From positions 1 to 40,264 of the forward strand of contig JANBTH010000071.1 in the NCBI GenBank assembly GCA_027578815.1: 40,264 bases of DNA, given 5' to 3'. Below, piece after piece: positions 8,234-17,357 of this stretch. The notes beneath the pieces are model-generated. The model did not search any database and was not told the origin of the DNA. It saw only the letters and a program-made list of their open reading frames with translations. This stretch comes from Coemansia sp. RSA 1804. Taxonomy: Eukaryota > Kickxellomycota > Kickxellomycetes > Kickxellales > Kickxellaceae. Position 1 is the first letter of the stretch. Each line of letters begins with the position of its first letter. The translations under genes were made by a program, and so were the position numbers.

Positions 8234-10735
8234 ATGTCTGGAATTGCGGACCACAGCGCCATTGCCAACAGCAACAACAACGACGACTTGCAGAGGTTCC
8301 TGGACAGTCATTTCACCAGCCTAGAGTCGCTGGAACTGGTAGGAGATTTCCTGCGTGCCGAGGAGCACACACACGCACTGCTGGAAGCCGACCTAGAGAC
8401 AGCATGCAAGCACACAGAGACGGTGGTTGGCGAAGCAAGCGAGGTTATATCCAAGGTGAATGCCGAATCGCTCCGACTGATTGACTTGCACAGCAAAGTG
8501 GTGGGGTCGTCGGTGGATGCAGATGTTTCGGCATGGCAGTTCAGGGACGGGACAAAGATAATGAAGCTCGTTGCGTCGCTTGCGGCTGGGGTTGGCGAGC
8601 ACAAGAAGCTGAGCCAGACCAAGGCGTATGTCGATGTGGTTGTCGATGTCGAGCAGACAAAGGCTATGGCCTCGCAGTGCCGGGACGAAGGGGGCTCGCC
8701 GGGGATGCTGGCCGCGTATACGCATGCGGCATCTCTCTTAAAGAAGAGCTGCGACGCAGAATCAACACACCAGGCGCACACCCATCTTCTGGAGCTTATA
8801 AAACAGGCTGTGTTGGACATCTGGAAGGATGCCGAAGACACCGCAGCGAAGGCGCAGAACGCTGCGCTGGTGAAGCTTGGATGGCCGGGGAAGATGGATA
8901 TGTCAATGGCTGCGGCAGTCGAGACGTTTGATGCTGGATTCTCTATGCTCCTGAGTCTCGACTGCGTCAACCGCGAGTACAAGAGCGTGCTTGCACGCTG
9001 CTGTCCCCGGGTGCTTGGCAACAAAAAGTCGGCGCTGCCTCTGGAACACCTGGCCAAGGCCGTTGATATCCGCATGCGCTACCACTTTGAGAGCAACCGG
9101 TCGACTAACCGCGTTGATAGGCCCGAGTGGTGGCTCTCGCAGATGCTCACTATGGCGCGCAACCTTGTCCTGTTCTTGGAATCCCACGCCCAGCATGTCT
9201 ATCAGGAGGCGCCGCTTCCGCGTCTTGACATAAGAAACGAGTTCCTGCGCCTCCTTCAGCCGATTGTGCAGCGCAAGCTGGTCCACGACCGTCCCGAGTA
9301 TCTCAAATCCGGCCTGGTCATCTCGCATGTGGCGCGCGAGCTGGCTGGCTTTGAGCAGACTCTGCGTGACGTATATTTTTACAAAGGACCTAGCTCTCTT
9401 GAGCGCTTTCTTTCTGACACTGACGTCTTTGATGCGTGGATGGAGGCCGAGCGCGCAACTGCCATGGCTGCGTACATGGATACTCTCAACGGGCCCGATG
9501 CGTTTGAGCTTGTATACGACGACGATATGCTTGGGGTTGACGATGCCAAGCCATCGCGTATTGCTGAGAAGGTGGTTCTACTAGTCGAGGACATGGCCGA
9601 CCGCTACTCTGTCGTTCCCAGCCGCATGCAACGTCTCCAGCTGCTGTGCATAACGCAGTTCCCTCTTGTTATTGCTCTTGTTGAGGATGTCGAAGAGGAG
9701 ATTGGCGAATTCAACCGCGTCACGCTTGCCTTTATACGGGAGTCCAACATTCCCGGTGCCTTCGGCATCAATAAGTCTCCCGGCCAGACGCCGCTTATTT
9801 CGCAGCTGTCGCGGCTTGCTGCGTGGTATCAGACCATATGGTATGTGGAGGAGGCTGCCAGAGACTGGAACAACTCGCCCAACTACGTGGATCTGTGGGC
9901 CGCGGTGTGTCAGCGTGCTCATGCGATGGATAAGCACTCTGATCCGCGGGACTGGCGCGATTGCTGCGACGAGTGGAATGCAAAAGATCGCGAACTTCTT
10001 GACGATGTGACTCGGCAGGATTCAGCAGATAGCGGCGACGACTGGATTGATGGAGGGATCTGGGAGCGCTCAATCGGGACGCTTGCAACGCTTAAAAAGC
10101 GTGTACTTGATATGCTCAGTAAGGCTGTCAACTCCGATACCGTTGGCCAGCTGCGTGCATTCCGCAAGAAGAATGCCTGGGCTACAAAGGGTGCCGATAC
10201 TGGCGCCAGTCTCCGAGCCTCGGTGGAGCTCAGCAGCGCACTGTCTGGTCTTGCCCAGCTTATCTCGTCGCTTGCCGACATGTTCCCCTTTGCGGCATTT
10301 ACACGGCTGATGCGCTCACTGTCTGCCGAGATAGATACGTTTATAACAGACCGCGTTGCGTGTGCACACTCGTTCAATGTCGCCGGAGGCCAGCAGCTTA
10401 CGCTTGATGTTGAGACAATCAGCCTTGTTCTTGTTACGTCGGCTCCGCGCGCTGATTTAAGACGGATGCCCCAGCGCGTGCTGCCAAAGGCCAAAGAATG
10501 CGCTTTGATTCTGTCTTGCGCCGCGGATAGCAACTCACCGACGCTGACTACTACCGGATCTGCTAGCGCTATTCCGCTGGCGCTTAGCGAATGGGCGCAT
10601 GCCATAGCCGACACAGCTACAGATACCCAAGAAGCAATGATGGTTCTGAAGAAACTGGGGATAAGCCATTTGTCAGTCAAGGAGGTGCGCAAGCTTCTTG
10701 GAAACCGCGTCGATTTCACCGATAGCTCTGTTTGA
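8234..10735 (+). CDS. RINT1/Tip20 family vesicle-tethering protein (Dsl1/NRZ complex)
   Basis: Subunit of the ER-bound Dsl1 (NRZ) complex, which tethers Golgi-derived COPI vesicles. From the ATG at 8234 it is 833 residues. The frame extends upstream to 8150, but those 28 codons translate a pyrimidine-rich leader (MLVFIYFFVFPNV...) and are rejected. The N-terminal third is coiled coil (LRAEEHTHALLEADLETACK and following). The family signature is near residues 275-310: KAVDIRMRYHFES, then STNRVDRPEWWLSQML, matching the RINT-1/TIP-1 pattern of an RYHF motif, a threonine-asparagine pair and PEWW. The C-terminal half is helical, as in tethering-complex subunits. Length is near human RINT1 (792) and above yeast Tip20 (701). 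It converges on the HAUS2-like gene, stops 114 nt apart. Confidence 0.88.
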   Translation: MSGIADHSAIANSNNNDDLQRFLDSHFTSLESLELVGDFLRAEEHTHALLEADLETACKHTETVVGEASEVISKVNAESLRLIDLHSKVVGSSVDADVSAWQFRDGTKIMKLVASLAAGVGEHKKLSQTKAYVDVVVDVEQTKAMASQCRDEGGSPGMLAAYTHAASLLKKSCDAESTHQAHTHLLELIKQAVLDIWKDAEDTAAKAQNAALVKLGWPGKMDMSMAAAVETFDAGFSMLLSLDCVNREYKSVLARCCPRVLGNKKSALPLEHLAKAVDIRMRYHFESNRSTNRVDRPEWWLSQMLTMARNLVLFLESHAQHVYQEAPLPRLDIRNEFLRLLQPIVQRKLVHDRPEYLKSGLVISHVARELAGFEQTLRDVYFYKGPSSLERFLSDTDVFDAWMEAERATAMAAYMDTLNGPDAFELVYDDDMLGVDDAKPSRIAEKVVLLVEDMADRYSVVPSRMQRLQLLCITQFPLVIALVEDVEEEIGEFNRVTLAFIRESNIPGAFGINKSPGQTPLISQLSRLAAWYQTIWYVEEAARDWNNSPNYVDLWAAVCQRAHAMDKHSDPRDWRDCCDEWNAKDRELLDDVTRQDSADSGDDWIDGGIWERSIGTLATLKKRVLDMLSKAVNSDTVGQLRAFRKKNAWATKGADTGASLRASVELSSALSGLAQLISSLADMFPFAAFTRLMRSLSAEIDTFITDRVACAHSFNVAGGQQLTLDVETISLVLVTSAPRADLRRMPQRVLPKAKECALILSCAADSNSPTLTTTGSASAIPLALSEWAHAIADTATDTQEAMMVLKKLGISHLSVKEVRKLLGNRVDFTDSSV

Positions 10736-10849
10736 TTATGGATATATAAAAGTTGACATGTGTCGGCAAGACGATTATCAATTGATGATGTACATGTAGT
10801 GGGTTTTGCATTCATGAATATGTCAGAAGAGCAAATGATCTAATTCATG

Positions 10850-11857
10850 TCAGAGCGAAACCGTTGGCAGAATGGAAGCAGCGCCACGACTGGTTTTGCC
10901 ATTTTCGATCCATTCAAAAGCCTGTTCAACCTCATGGACAAGCCGTTCCATCTGTGCAATCTGACGCGACCTTGGATCAGCACTACTGCTGACATCAAGA
11001 GAACCGTCGGAGCGTTCGGATCCTGGTACCGGTGCGCTCAGACAATGCCGAGCAGCCTCGGATATCTCTGGCAAACGATTGACAATCTTGCACATGCTCT
11101 GCACCGCGTCTACCATGCGCTGGTGGTAGGCAGAATCAAGCATCCAGTGCTCCTCGGCCAGCGGGTTTGCTAGCCGAGCAAGAAGGTTGGCCCGGTTCTT
11201 GCCAATCTGGCGCAAATGGCTAGCAAATGAAGACAACAGTTTCATTTTCTCAGCCACCACCTCCTGGTCCAGAACCTCGCCATTCGCCTCATAGTCCCTT
11301 CTATCTGCCTCCAGAAGCTCTTTCTCCAGATCCGCGTCAAAGCGCTCTATCTCCTCCTGCAAACCCGCCCGTAGTTTGGCTGCCTGGACTGCCTCTGAAT
11401 CGCCCAAGTCGTCGTCTGATCCATAGTCATCCTCGTTCATGGCCTGCACGTAGGCGATATTTGCGGCGGTTGCTGTTTCAGTTGTATTAGAGAAGATATC
11501 GGGGTCGATTGCTAGTCCAATCTTCCCAGCTATGTCTATGTCGATATTCATAGGCTCGGCATTACTATTTCGTTTGCTTCTGCTTGCTATCCCGCGCTCC
11601 CGGGGTGTCGAACCGTCCTCTGACGTCTGACGCTGCAAAGATCTGTTGTTTAGTCGGGGCGTCGTAGTGCGTATGGCTGATGAGACGCGTCTTATATCGC
11701 CCTTTTGTTGCAGAGGCGTCCTGGAGCTTGGTGTCTGTGGCCGCGGCTGCCGGGTTTCTCTTCTTCCTGCTATTGCTGTTGCTGCTGCTGTTGTTGGCCT
11801 CGAGCCCGGCCGCCCGAGCGTGCCTCTTCTTGGCTGACTAGAATAAGAATTACTCAT
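10850..11857 (-). CDS. Coiled-coil protein resembling augmin subunit HAUS2
   Basis: A 335-residue protein in one exon from the ATG at 11857. Residues 1-100 are basic, Ser/Thr/Pro/Arg-rich and probably disordered. Residues about 155-235 form a charged coiled coil (EEIERFDADLEKELLEADRR and following). From about 200 to the end the pattern resembles vertebrate HAUS2: a leucine-rich SHLRQIGKNRANLLARLANP, then DSAYHQRMVDAVQSM, and near the end MERLVHEVEQAFEWIENGK. These correspond, in the same order and spacing as I recall, to the HAUS2 segments around its RLLKP, AVYHRYMV and MDILVTETEELAENI motifs. HAUS2 is part of the augmin complex, which recruits gamma-tubulin to spindle microtubules for branching nucleation. 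The basic N-terminal tail could bind microtubules. No firm domain call is possible from sequence alone; the alternative is an unrelated coiled-coil protein. Confidence 0.55.
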   Translation of the reverse strand: MSNSYSSQPRRGTLGRPGSRPTTAAATAIAGRRETRQPRPQTPSSRTPLQQKGDIRRVSSAIRTTTPRLNNRSLQRQTSEDGSTPRERGIASRSKRNSNAEPMNIDIDIAGKIGLAIDPDIFSNTTETATAANIAYVQAMNEDDYGSDDDLGDSEAVQAAKLRAGLQEEIERFDADLEKELLEADRRDYEANGEVLDQEVVAEKMKLLSSFASHLRQIGKNRANLLARLANPLAEEHWMLDSAYHQRMVDAVQSMCKIVNRLPEISEAARHCLSAPVPGSERSDGSLDVSSSADPRSRQIAQMERLVHEVEQAFEWIENGKTSRGAASILPTVSL

Positions 11858-12157
11858 TCTGAATTTTATACAAAATCCGTTAAACTATCAACAGCAGAAT
11901 ATAATAAAGATAGGATAAATAGAAAAAAATGAAAAGAAAGAAGCAAAGAATAAACAAAGAAACTTTAATGCTCTGCATTATTTTGCTTTTGTCTGGTAAG
12001 CGCATCATATGACGTTGCGAATAAGTCAGCAAACTGGATTAATAAATATTTATTCAGGTTACTCAAAATACGAGATATTAAGAGAACTGTTTCAGTTTTT
12101 ATCTTGCGTATCTGTTGTAATTTGCATATTTAGATCTCACTGTCGTTAACATTGATA
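11858..12157. promoter_or_regulatory. Divergent intergenic region between the HAUS2-like gene and Prp4
   Basis: 300 nt of AT-rich spacer holding both promoters. It shows A-rich runs near 11921-11960 and AT-rich words around 12038-12055 (TTAATAAATATTTATT, a near-palindrome). No recognisable conserved site was identified beyond this. Confidence 0.3.
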
Positions 12158-14362
12158 ATGCGTGGACGTTTAGAGGAATTCAACGCAGAGGAAGGCGAGA
12201 TTACCGATGACCAGACGGCTGTCTCCTCCCCACGTAGCAACGAAAAGAAAGGAAGTTTAGGAGAGATACATGCTGGCGGTAAACCACGACACTCCCCTGC
12301 ATCAGCATCAGCCGCATTGCTTTCCAGAACCCCTCTTGCAAGGAAATGCAGCACTGACAGCAAAGCAAAGAGTGAGCAGCGGCACTCTAGCAGCAGCAGC
12401 AGCAGCAGCAGCAGCAGAGTTGTAAATGAAGGCAAGAGCAGGAGAGAGCACCTTGTTGAAACCACAGATAAAAGGACACGGAGGCGCAGCCGCAGCCCAT
12501 CCCGAACCCCACGCCACCACCCAAGCGATACTCGCAAAGACAGCAGTGCTGGCCAGGGATACTCTAGTAAGGATAATGCGAGTGCAGCATCGCTGTTGAG
12601 GGGTGAATTGTTGTCTGCAGGATCCAAACCAAGCGCAGTGGCTAATGGCGCTGCTGGATCCACTGCAGATGCACCTCCTCCTAGTATTGATGCTGGATTT
12701 AAACTGTCTTTTGAGAATGATGAGGGTGCTGAAGAAGAGCGGGCGCTTGAGGAGCGTCGTCGCCGCCGTAGGGAAATAATGAAAATGCATAATAGAACCC
12801 AGACTGACTCACCTACCACTCCTTCCACTGACTCTGTTAGACACATTTCTAGAGACACTCCTGAGCAAGGAAACTCGTCTACAAGTCCCGATGCTGACAC
12901 TTCCGGTGTAATCGGTACTAGCGCAAGTGAGTTTGCTCTCGAGAAGCCGTATAACAATTTGAGCAATGGCCTTGCATGCACGGAAGCAGATGGCGTGTCA
13001 GCCGCCGATTACAATCCAAACGCAGACTCTAACGCGGATGACATGCGCCACAGGATGATAGCGAACACAGCCCAAAACGCCGATGCCAAGAACCCCGTTG
13101 AGCATGCGAATGGCTATTGCAAAGGCGATGCAGCAGCAAACACAGCCAGTGTCCAGAATGGCAGGTATGGCGATGACGATGATGACGACGGTTTTGACAT
13201 GTTTTCTGATGCCGACACTGTGCCGCTGAAACCGAGTGTGCCAAAACCACTCGGCGGCCAAGCAGCAAAGGAAGCGGGTATTGCCGGCTCGCAGCTCGAA
13301 GCGCATCCCGGAATGGCGGACAGCTGGAACGACGCAGAGGGCTACTACCGCATAGTCGTTGGCGAGCTGATGGACGGCCGATATCTGGTGCAGTCGTTCC
13401 TTGGACAGGGTGTATTTAGCTCCGTGGTCAAGGCACTAGACACAAAGAACCAACACGCGCCTGTGGCGATCAAAATAATTCGCCAGAACGAGCTCATGCA
13501 CAAGGCCGGGCTCAAGGAGCAGCGTATCCTCGAGCGCCTTGCCGCAGCCGATCCAGACGGCAAGATGCATGTTGTGCGGCTGCTTGGGAGCTTTGTGCAC
13601 CGCAACCATCTCTGCTTGTGCTTTGAGCTCATGAACCTAAACCTGCGCGAGATTGTACGCAAGTACGGGCGCGAGTCGGGGCTGAATCTCCAGGCAGTGC
13701 GTGTGTATGCGATGCATCTGCTTCTGGCGCTCGATCTTCTGCGCAGATGCGGCGTCGTTCATGGGGATCTGAAGCCCGACAACTGCTTTGTTTCGGAGCA
13801 GAGGAACAATGTGAAGCTGGGCGATCTTGGCTCAGCCTGCGACGTGAGCGAGAACGAGATCACGCCCTATCTGGTGAGCAGATTCTACCGTGCTCCAGAG
13901 ATCGTGCTAGGCATGCAGTACAACTGTGCAATTGACATGTGGTCGCTGGGCGCTACGCTTTTTGAGCTGTACACTGGGAAGATCATGTTCCCGGGCCACA
14001 ACAACAACCATATGCTACAGCTGATGATGGAGACTCGCGGCCACTTTCCCAACCGTCTGCTTCGTCGCGGCCAGTTCTGGCAGCAGCACTTTGAGGACAA
14101 CGGCGGCAACATGCTTGACTTTGTTAGCCGCACAACAGATAAACTGACCGGGAGCGAGGTTGTGCGCAAGATGGCGTTCGCAAAACCCAAGGCCGATATC
14201 AAGTCGCGTGTGCTGCAGGCAACGCCGGCGGGATCGCCATCCGAGGATATACAGCTGGCGCTGCACTTTGCGAACCTGCTTGACCGGTGCCTTGAGCTTA
14301 GTCCCGAGAAGCGCATCACACCGATCGAGGCTCTGCGTCATGCATTCTTTTCTCAAAAGTAG
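12158..14362 (+). CDS. PRP4: Spliceosomal serine/threonine kinase Prp4 (PRPF4B family)
   Basis: Dual-specificity-like kinase of the CMGC group that phosphorylates U4/U6.U5 snRNP proteins during spliceosome activation; nuclear. From the ATG at 12158 it is 734 residues; a TTG two codons earlier is not used. Residues 1-400 are disordered, with a 10-serine run encoded by an AGC repeat and an RRRSRSPSRTPRHH basic patch typical of splicing factors. The kinase domain occupies about 408-732. It has a glycine loop GQGVFSSV, the VAIK lysine, catalytic HGDLKPDN, DLG in place of DFG, and the Prp4-type activation segment NEITPYLVSRFYRAPE. The GKIMFPGHNNNHMLQLMMET segment and the LELSPEKRITPIEALRHAFF end are also family-typical. 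In this gene set it pairs functionally with CDC5L. It converges on the Sec14-like gene, stops 184 nt apart. Confidence 0.94.
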   Translation: MRGRLEEFNAEEGEITDDQTAVSSPRSNEKKGSLGEIHAGGKPRHSPASASAALLSRTPLARKCSTDSKAKSEQRHSSSSSSSSSSRVVNEGKSRREHLVETTDKRTRRRSRSPSRTPRHHPSDTRKDSSAGQGYSSKDNASAASLLRGELLSAGSKPSAVANGAAGSTADAPPPSIDAGFKLSFENDEGAEEERALEERRRRRREIMKMHNRTQTDSPTTPSTDSVRHISRDTPEQGNSSTSPDADTSGVIGTSASEFALEKPYNNLSNGLACTEADGVSAADYNPNADSNADDMRHRMIANTAQNADAKNPVEHANGYCKGDAAANTASVQNGRYGDDDDDDGFDMFSDADTVPLKPSVPKPLGGQAAKEAGIAGSQLEAHPGMADSWNDAEGYYRIVVGELMDGRYLVQSFLGQGVFSSVVKALDTKNQHAPVAIKIIRQNELMHKAGLKEQRILERLAAADPDGKMHVVRLLGSFVHRNHLCLCFELMNLNLREIVRKYGRESGLNLQAVRVYAMHLLLALDLLRRCGVVHGDLKPDNCFVSEQRNNVKLGDLGSACDVSENEITPYLVSRFYRAPEIVLGMQYNCAIDMWSLGATLFELYTGKIMFPGHNNNHMLQLMMETRGHFPNRLLRRGQFWQQHFEDNGGNMLDFVSRTTDKLTGSEVVRKMAFAKPKADIKSRVLQATPAGSPSEDIQLALHFANLLDRCLELSPEKRITPIEALRHAFFSQK
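12389..12417 (+). repeat. AGC trinucleotide repeat encoding poly-serine in Prp4
   Basis: About ten uninterrupted AGC codons give a serine run in the disordered N-terminus. Pure codon repetition suggests slippage-driven length variation between strains. Confidence 0.85.
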
Positions 14363-14546
14363 GTGGTTATCTTTATCTATTCTTTATGGAATTTTTTTTT
14401 GCTAGAAAACTAGAGCGTTGTTCTTTTTGTTCACTACATGACATTCATACAAAGTATACTTCTTATTGATGCAAAAGTGAGGCAGGTTTCAAAAAAACAA
14501 AATATTTTATCTCGTTAGTAGATCTACAACCGCTCTCAAGCGCATC

Positions 14547-15656
14547 TCAAGCATCCGTCTTGTCTTTCTTCGTCTCCTCCGTCGCATGCTTATCGTCCTG
14601 CTTCACCTCCTTATTTTTATCGCCTTTGTCTTGCACCACGCTAGCCTTGAACTGCGCAAACTCCTTCTCCGCAGCTGGCCAGTATATCGTGTGGTTGTAC
14701 TGGAATTCCCAGCTGCCATAGCAGTCCTTTTCAAGCTTGCTGCGTTCAAAGCATTCCTCAATTGGGACCCAGGGACTGCTGCTGTTGTCCGTCTGCGCCT
14801 GTGCATCGTCGGTGGAGTTCGGGTTGATAAAGGCTACCTTTGCCTTGGTCACCGGGTCGATGAATGGCGAGACGAGATTATAGAAGCCGACAAACAACCT
14901 CGGCGGCATAAAGACAACTGCGCGACCCAGCCGCTCGGGATAGTGGTTGGCCAGAGTGTCCAAGAATTTTTTGGCTGTGCCAAGGTACACGGAGTTGGAG
15001 AAGCCCCAGTGGGTGGCATCGATGGCAAGGGTGACCTTTTCGACTCCAGGACGCATGTGGCGGATGCACATCTCAAGCGTATAGACGACCCAACGGATCT
15101 GGTTGTCGGCCTCCTTTGTGTTCTGCTTGTGGTTGTACATGTAGATAACCGGGCGCGAGAGCTTGTCAAAGCCGTTAAAGTACATTTTGCCGGTCTTGTT
15201 CTCGATCTCGACGACATCGGGACGTATTGCGTGGGGCCTCGTGGTTGCACGCCATTCAATGGTTTTCCGCAATGCCTTTTTGGTCTCCTCGTAGACGCCC
15301 TTGCGTGCACGCACATACCGTGCGATGCATTCGTCGGTTAGCCAGTCCTCGATGTCCAGGGGAATCTCCTCATCGACAAACTTGACGGCTTCGGGATCAA
15401 CGGGCGGCAGATCCTTGATCAGTTCTGGAACGTCGGCCTTGATCTTATCAAAGACCTTTTTCTCGTCATCGGTCAACGGCCGGATCTCCTGCAGAGGGCC
15501 TTCTGCGCTAACGTCGCATTCGAACACGGGCGGGACGGCAAGCGCATCTGTGCTCTTGTTCTTAGGGCTGCTGGCTGGCGTTGGATCTTTGGATGTCTTT
15601 TCCGTTGCACCCGCCGTGTCTTCTTCGGACTTGTAGAACCCAAAAAGCGAACGCAT
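14547..15656 (-). CDS. CRAL-TRIO (Sec14-like) phosphatidylinositol transfer protein, Pdr16/Sfh3 type
   Basis: A 369-residue cytosolic lipid-exchange protein. Residues about 60-130 form the CRAL-TRIO N-terminal helical domain, with LTDECIARYVRARKGVYEETKKAL where Sec14 proteins have their LRFLRAR motif. The lipid-binding domain covers about 150-315 and includes KMYFNGFDKLSRPVIYMYNH, NTKEADNQIRWVVYTLEM, MRPGVEKVTLAIDATHWGFS and YPERLGRAVVFMPPRLFVGFYNLVSPFIDPVTKAKVAFIN. The QNTKE and MPPGVE-like segments resemble yeast Pdr16/Pdr17 more than Sec14 itself. The N-terminal 60 residues are Ser/Thr/Lys-rich, and the C-terminus is a lysine/glutamate-rich charged tail. The ATG at 15656 opens the frame. 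A 1.7-kb non-coding stretch lies upstream. Confidence 0.92.
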   Translation of the reverse strand: MRSLFGFYKSEEDTAGATEKTSKDPTPASSPKNKSTDALAVPPVFECDVSAEGPLQEIRPLTDDEKKVFDKIKADVPELIKDLPPVDPEAVKFVDEEIPLDIEDWLTDECIARYVRARKGVYEETKKALRKTIEWRATTRPHAIRPDVVEIENKTGKMYFNGFDKLSRPVIYMYNHKQNTKEADNQIRWVVYTLEMCIRHMRPGVEKVTLAIDATHWGFSNSVYLGTAKKFLDTLANHYPERLGRAVVFMPPRLFVGFYNLVSPFIDPVTKAKVAFINPNSTDDAQAQTDNSSSPWVPIEECFERSKLEKDCYGSWEFQYNHTIYWPAAEKEFAQFKASVVQDKGDKNKEVKQDDKHATEETKKDKTDA

Positions 15657-17357
15657 GGTGTTGTTGTGTATGAGCCTCGGCCGTATATGTGTTGGTTGAC
15701 TATATTAGATTCCTACTTTTACTTTACAGATAATAAAAAATAGTGAAGACGTGAACAACGTATATTAGAAGCTGGGTAGAGTATGTGCGGATGTCCCTTT
15801 TCTACCGAATGTGTCTTTTTGCAGGCTCTGCGTTGTTTGTTTGGTGTTGAAATGGCTAGGCACATTAACAAGAGAGTAATATAGATAGAGAGGCATAATC
15901 CACAATTCATGCAGAGCACGACATTTAAAAGAGGAATAATAAAAGAAGGCAAGAACCGTCGTGTATCCAAACAGATTGAGAGCGAGAGAGAAGAGGAGCC
16001 GATAAATGAGCGACCTGGCACCAAAAATGAAGAGAGTATGGAAAGAGAAAATATTAAAAAGACAAATACGCTCGATATCACACTAAAGGCTAAAAAGAGT
16101 CAGTCGTCTTCTCTTTTCCATGTCTCCCCCATCCGACAATATAAAGAAATATACAAATGGCAATCTATTCCGGCAAGGGAGTAGTATCTTCTCCTGTCTT
16201 GTGCCGCTTGCTCATGTGTGGATTGCATCCAGCAGCCCCAGCTGAAATAAAGACGTAGTATGCTGGAAAGATAGGTAAGAAGAATAACAAAGATAGCAGT
16301 AAGAGGGCCGAAGCTGTCTTTTGCCAAGAACTCTGCACAGCGCAACAGCAATCTCCTCTTCTATTCTCTATGTGGTAGCGGCCACATGTAACCTGTACTA
16401 TGTATCCTCAGGAACCGCTCCACTCTGCCTACCTTATGTGCTAGTGCCTACAAGAGAGCGACTTGAGCAAGTTGCAGACGAACAAGTGCAAAATGGAATA
16501 TTGAAAGAGATAAAAATGTAAAGTGAGAAAATAGAAAAGCAGAGAAATAGAAATGAAGATAACGACCGCTTTACAGGGAAAAAAAAGAGCAGAGAAGGAA
16601 AAGCGGAGCCCACGGCAATGGCTTTTTGTAGGAAAGATGTTACAAATAGTTCCAGCGTATATTCTCACATTGGCACTTGTATCCAAAGTGCGGCTGTGCT
16701 GTTGTGAGCCCTTTCTGCTTCAGATAAAGAGTATAAAACTTTGCCCGCATTGATATCTCTATCCAGAAGAAATGGATGATTGCTGATCAGCCTTTTTTTG
16801 CCGAGCGAATTCCGCACCTCACACTTATATGGCTGACCCCAAAATCATCTCCTCTTTTTTCTTTCCCGATGACAGAAAGCTGGCATTGTCCGTTACTTTG
16901 CATTGGCCAGACCAATTCCGCACAAGCCGTTCTAACCCTCGCACCCAACAGCGTATACTCTTCGAACGGCCGTCTCCGCCATCGTCCTTCTGCATGGTCC
17001 CATCGCTCCTCGCCTTTCCCATGTCGTACAGCCCTGCAAGAGCCTGCAAGAAGGATTTCCATCCGGGAAGCATCGTCATGGAAATCCGCCAGTTATAGCT
17101 CTCGCATGCCACGGGCATCCAAGGCTACGACCATTCCGGCGGTTTTGTGGATCTCCAGTCTTCGGGTGGTATAAATGAGGGTTTTAGGGAACCAACTCTC
17201 TTTGTTTGCTTACTAATCTGTGGGGGGAGAGGGGCCATTCCAGCAAAAGGGCTTTGCAGAAAGAGTGGTGCAGTCTCTATGGGGGAGTTTGGAGAAGCAA
17301 AGATGGAAAGGAAGAATAGAAAAACACAGACTTAATTACTGAAAGCGGACAAATTTT
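15657..17357. other. Long intergenic region upstream of the Sec14-like gene
   Basis: 1.7 kb between the Sec14-like start and the ZCCHC9-like stop, mostly AT-rich with purine-rich blocks (15940-16060 and 16500-16615). Short open frames occur on both strands (for example 15909-16184 plus, 16776-17174 plus, 16825-17118 minus), but none shows a recognisable domain, and those at 16776-17174 and 16825-17118 overlap on opposite strands. It probably holds the Sec14-like gene's promoter and leader. A non-coding RNA cannot be excluded. No tRNA or spliceosomal snRNA was recognised. Confidence 0.5.

Noticed and set aside
16776..17174. 132-codon plus-strand frame in the Sec14-like upstream region
   Set aside because: Composition is Ser/Pro/Arg-mixed without a domain, and a comparable frame exists on the opposite strand, so neither is supported as coding. 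The region is listed as a finding instead.
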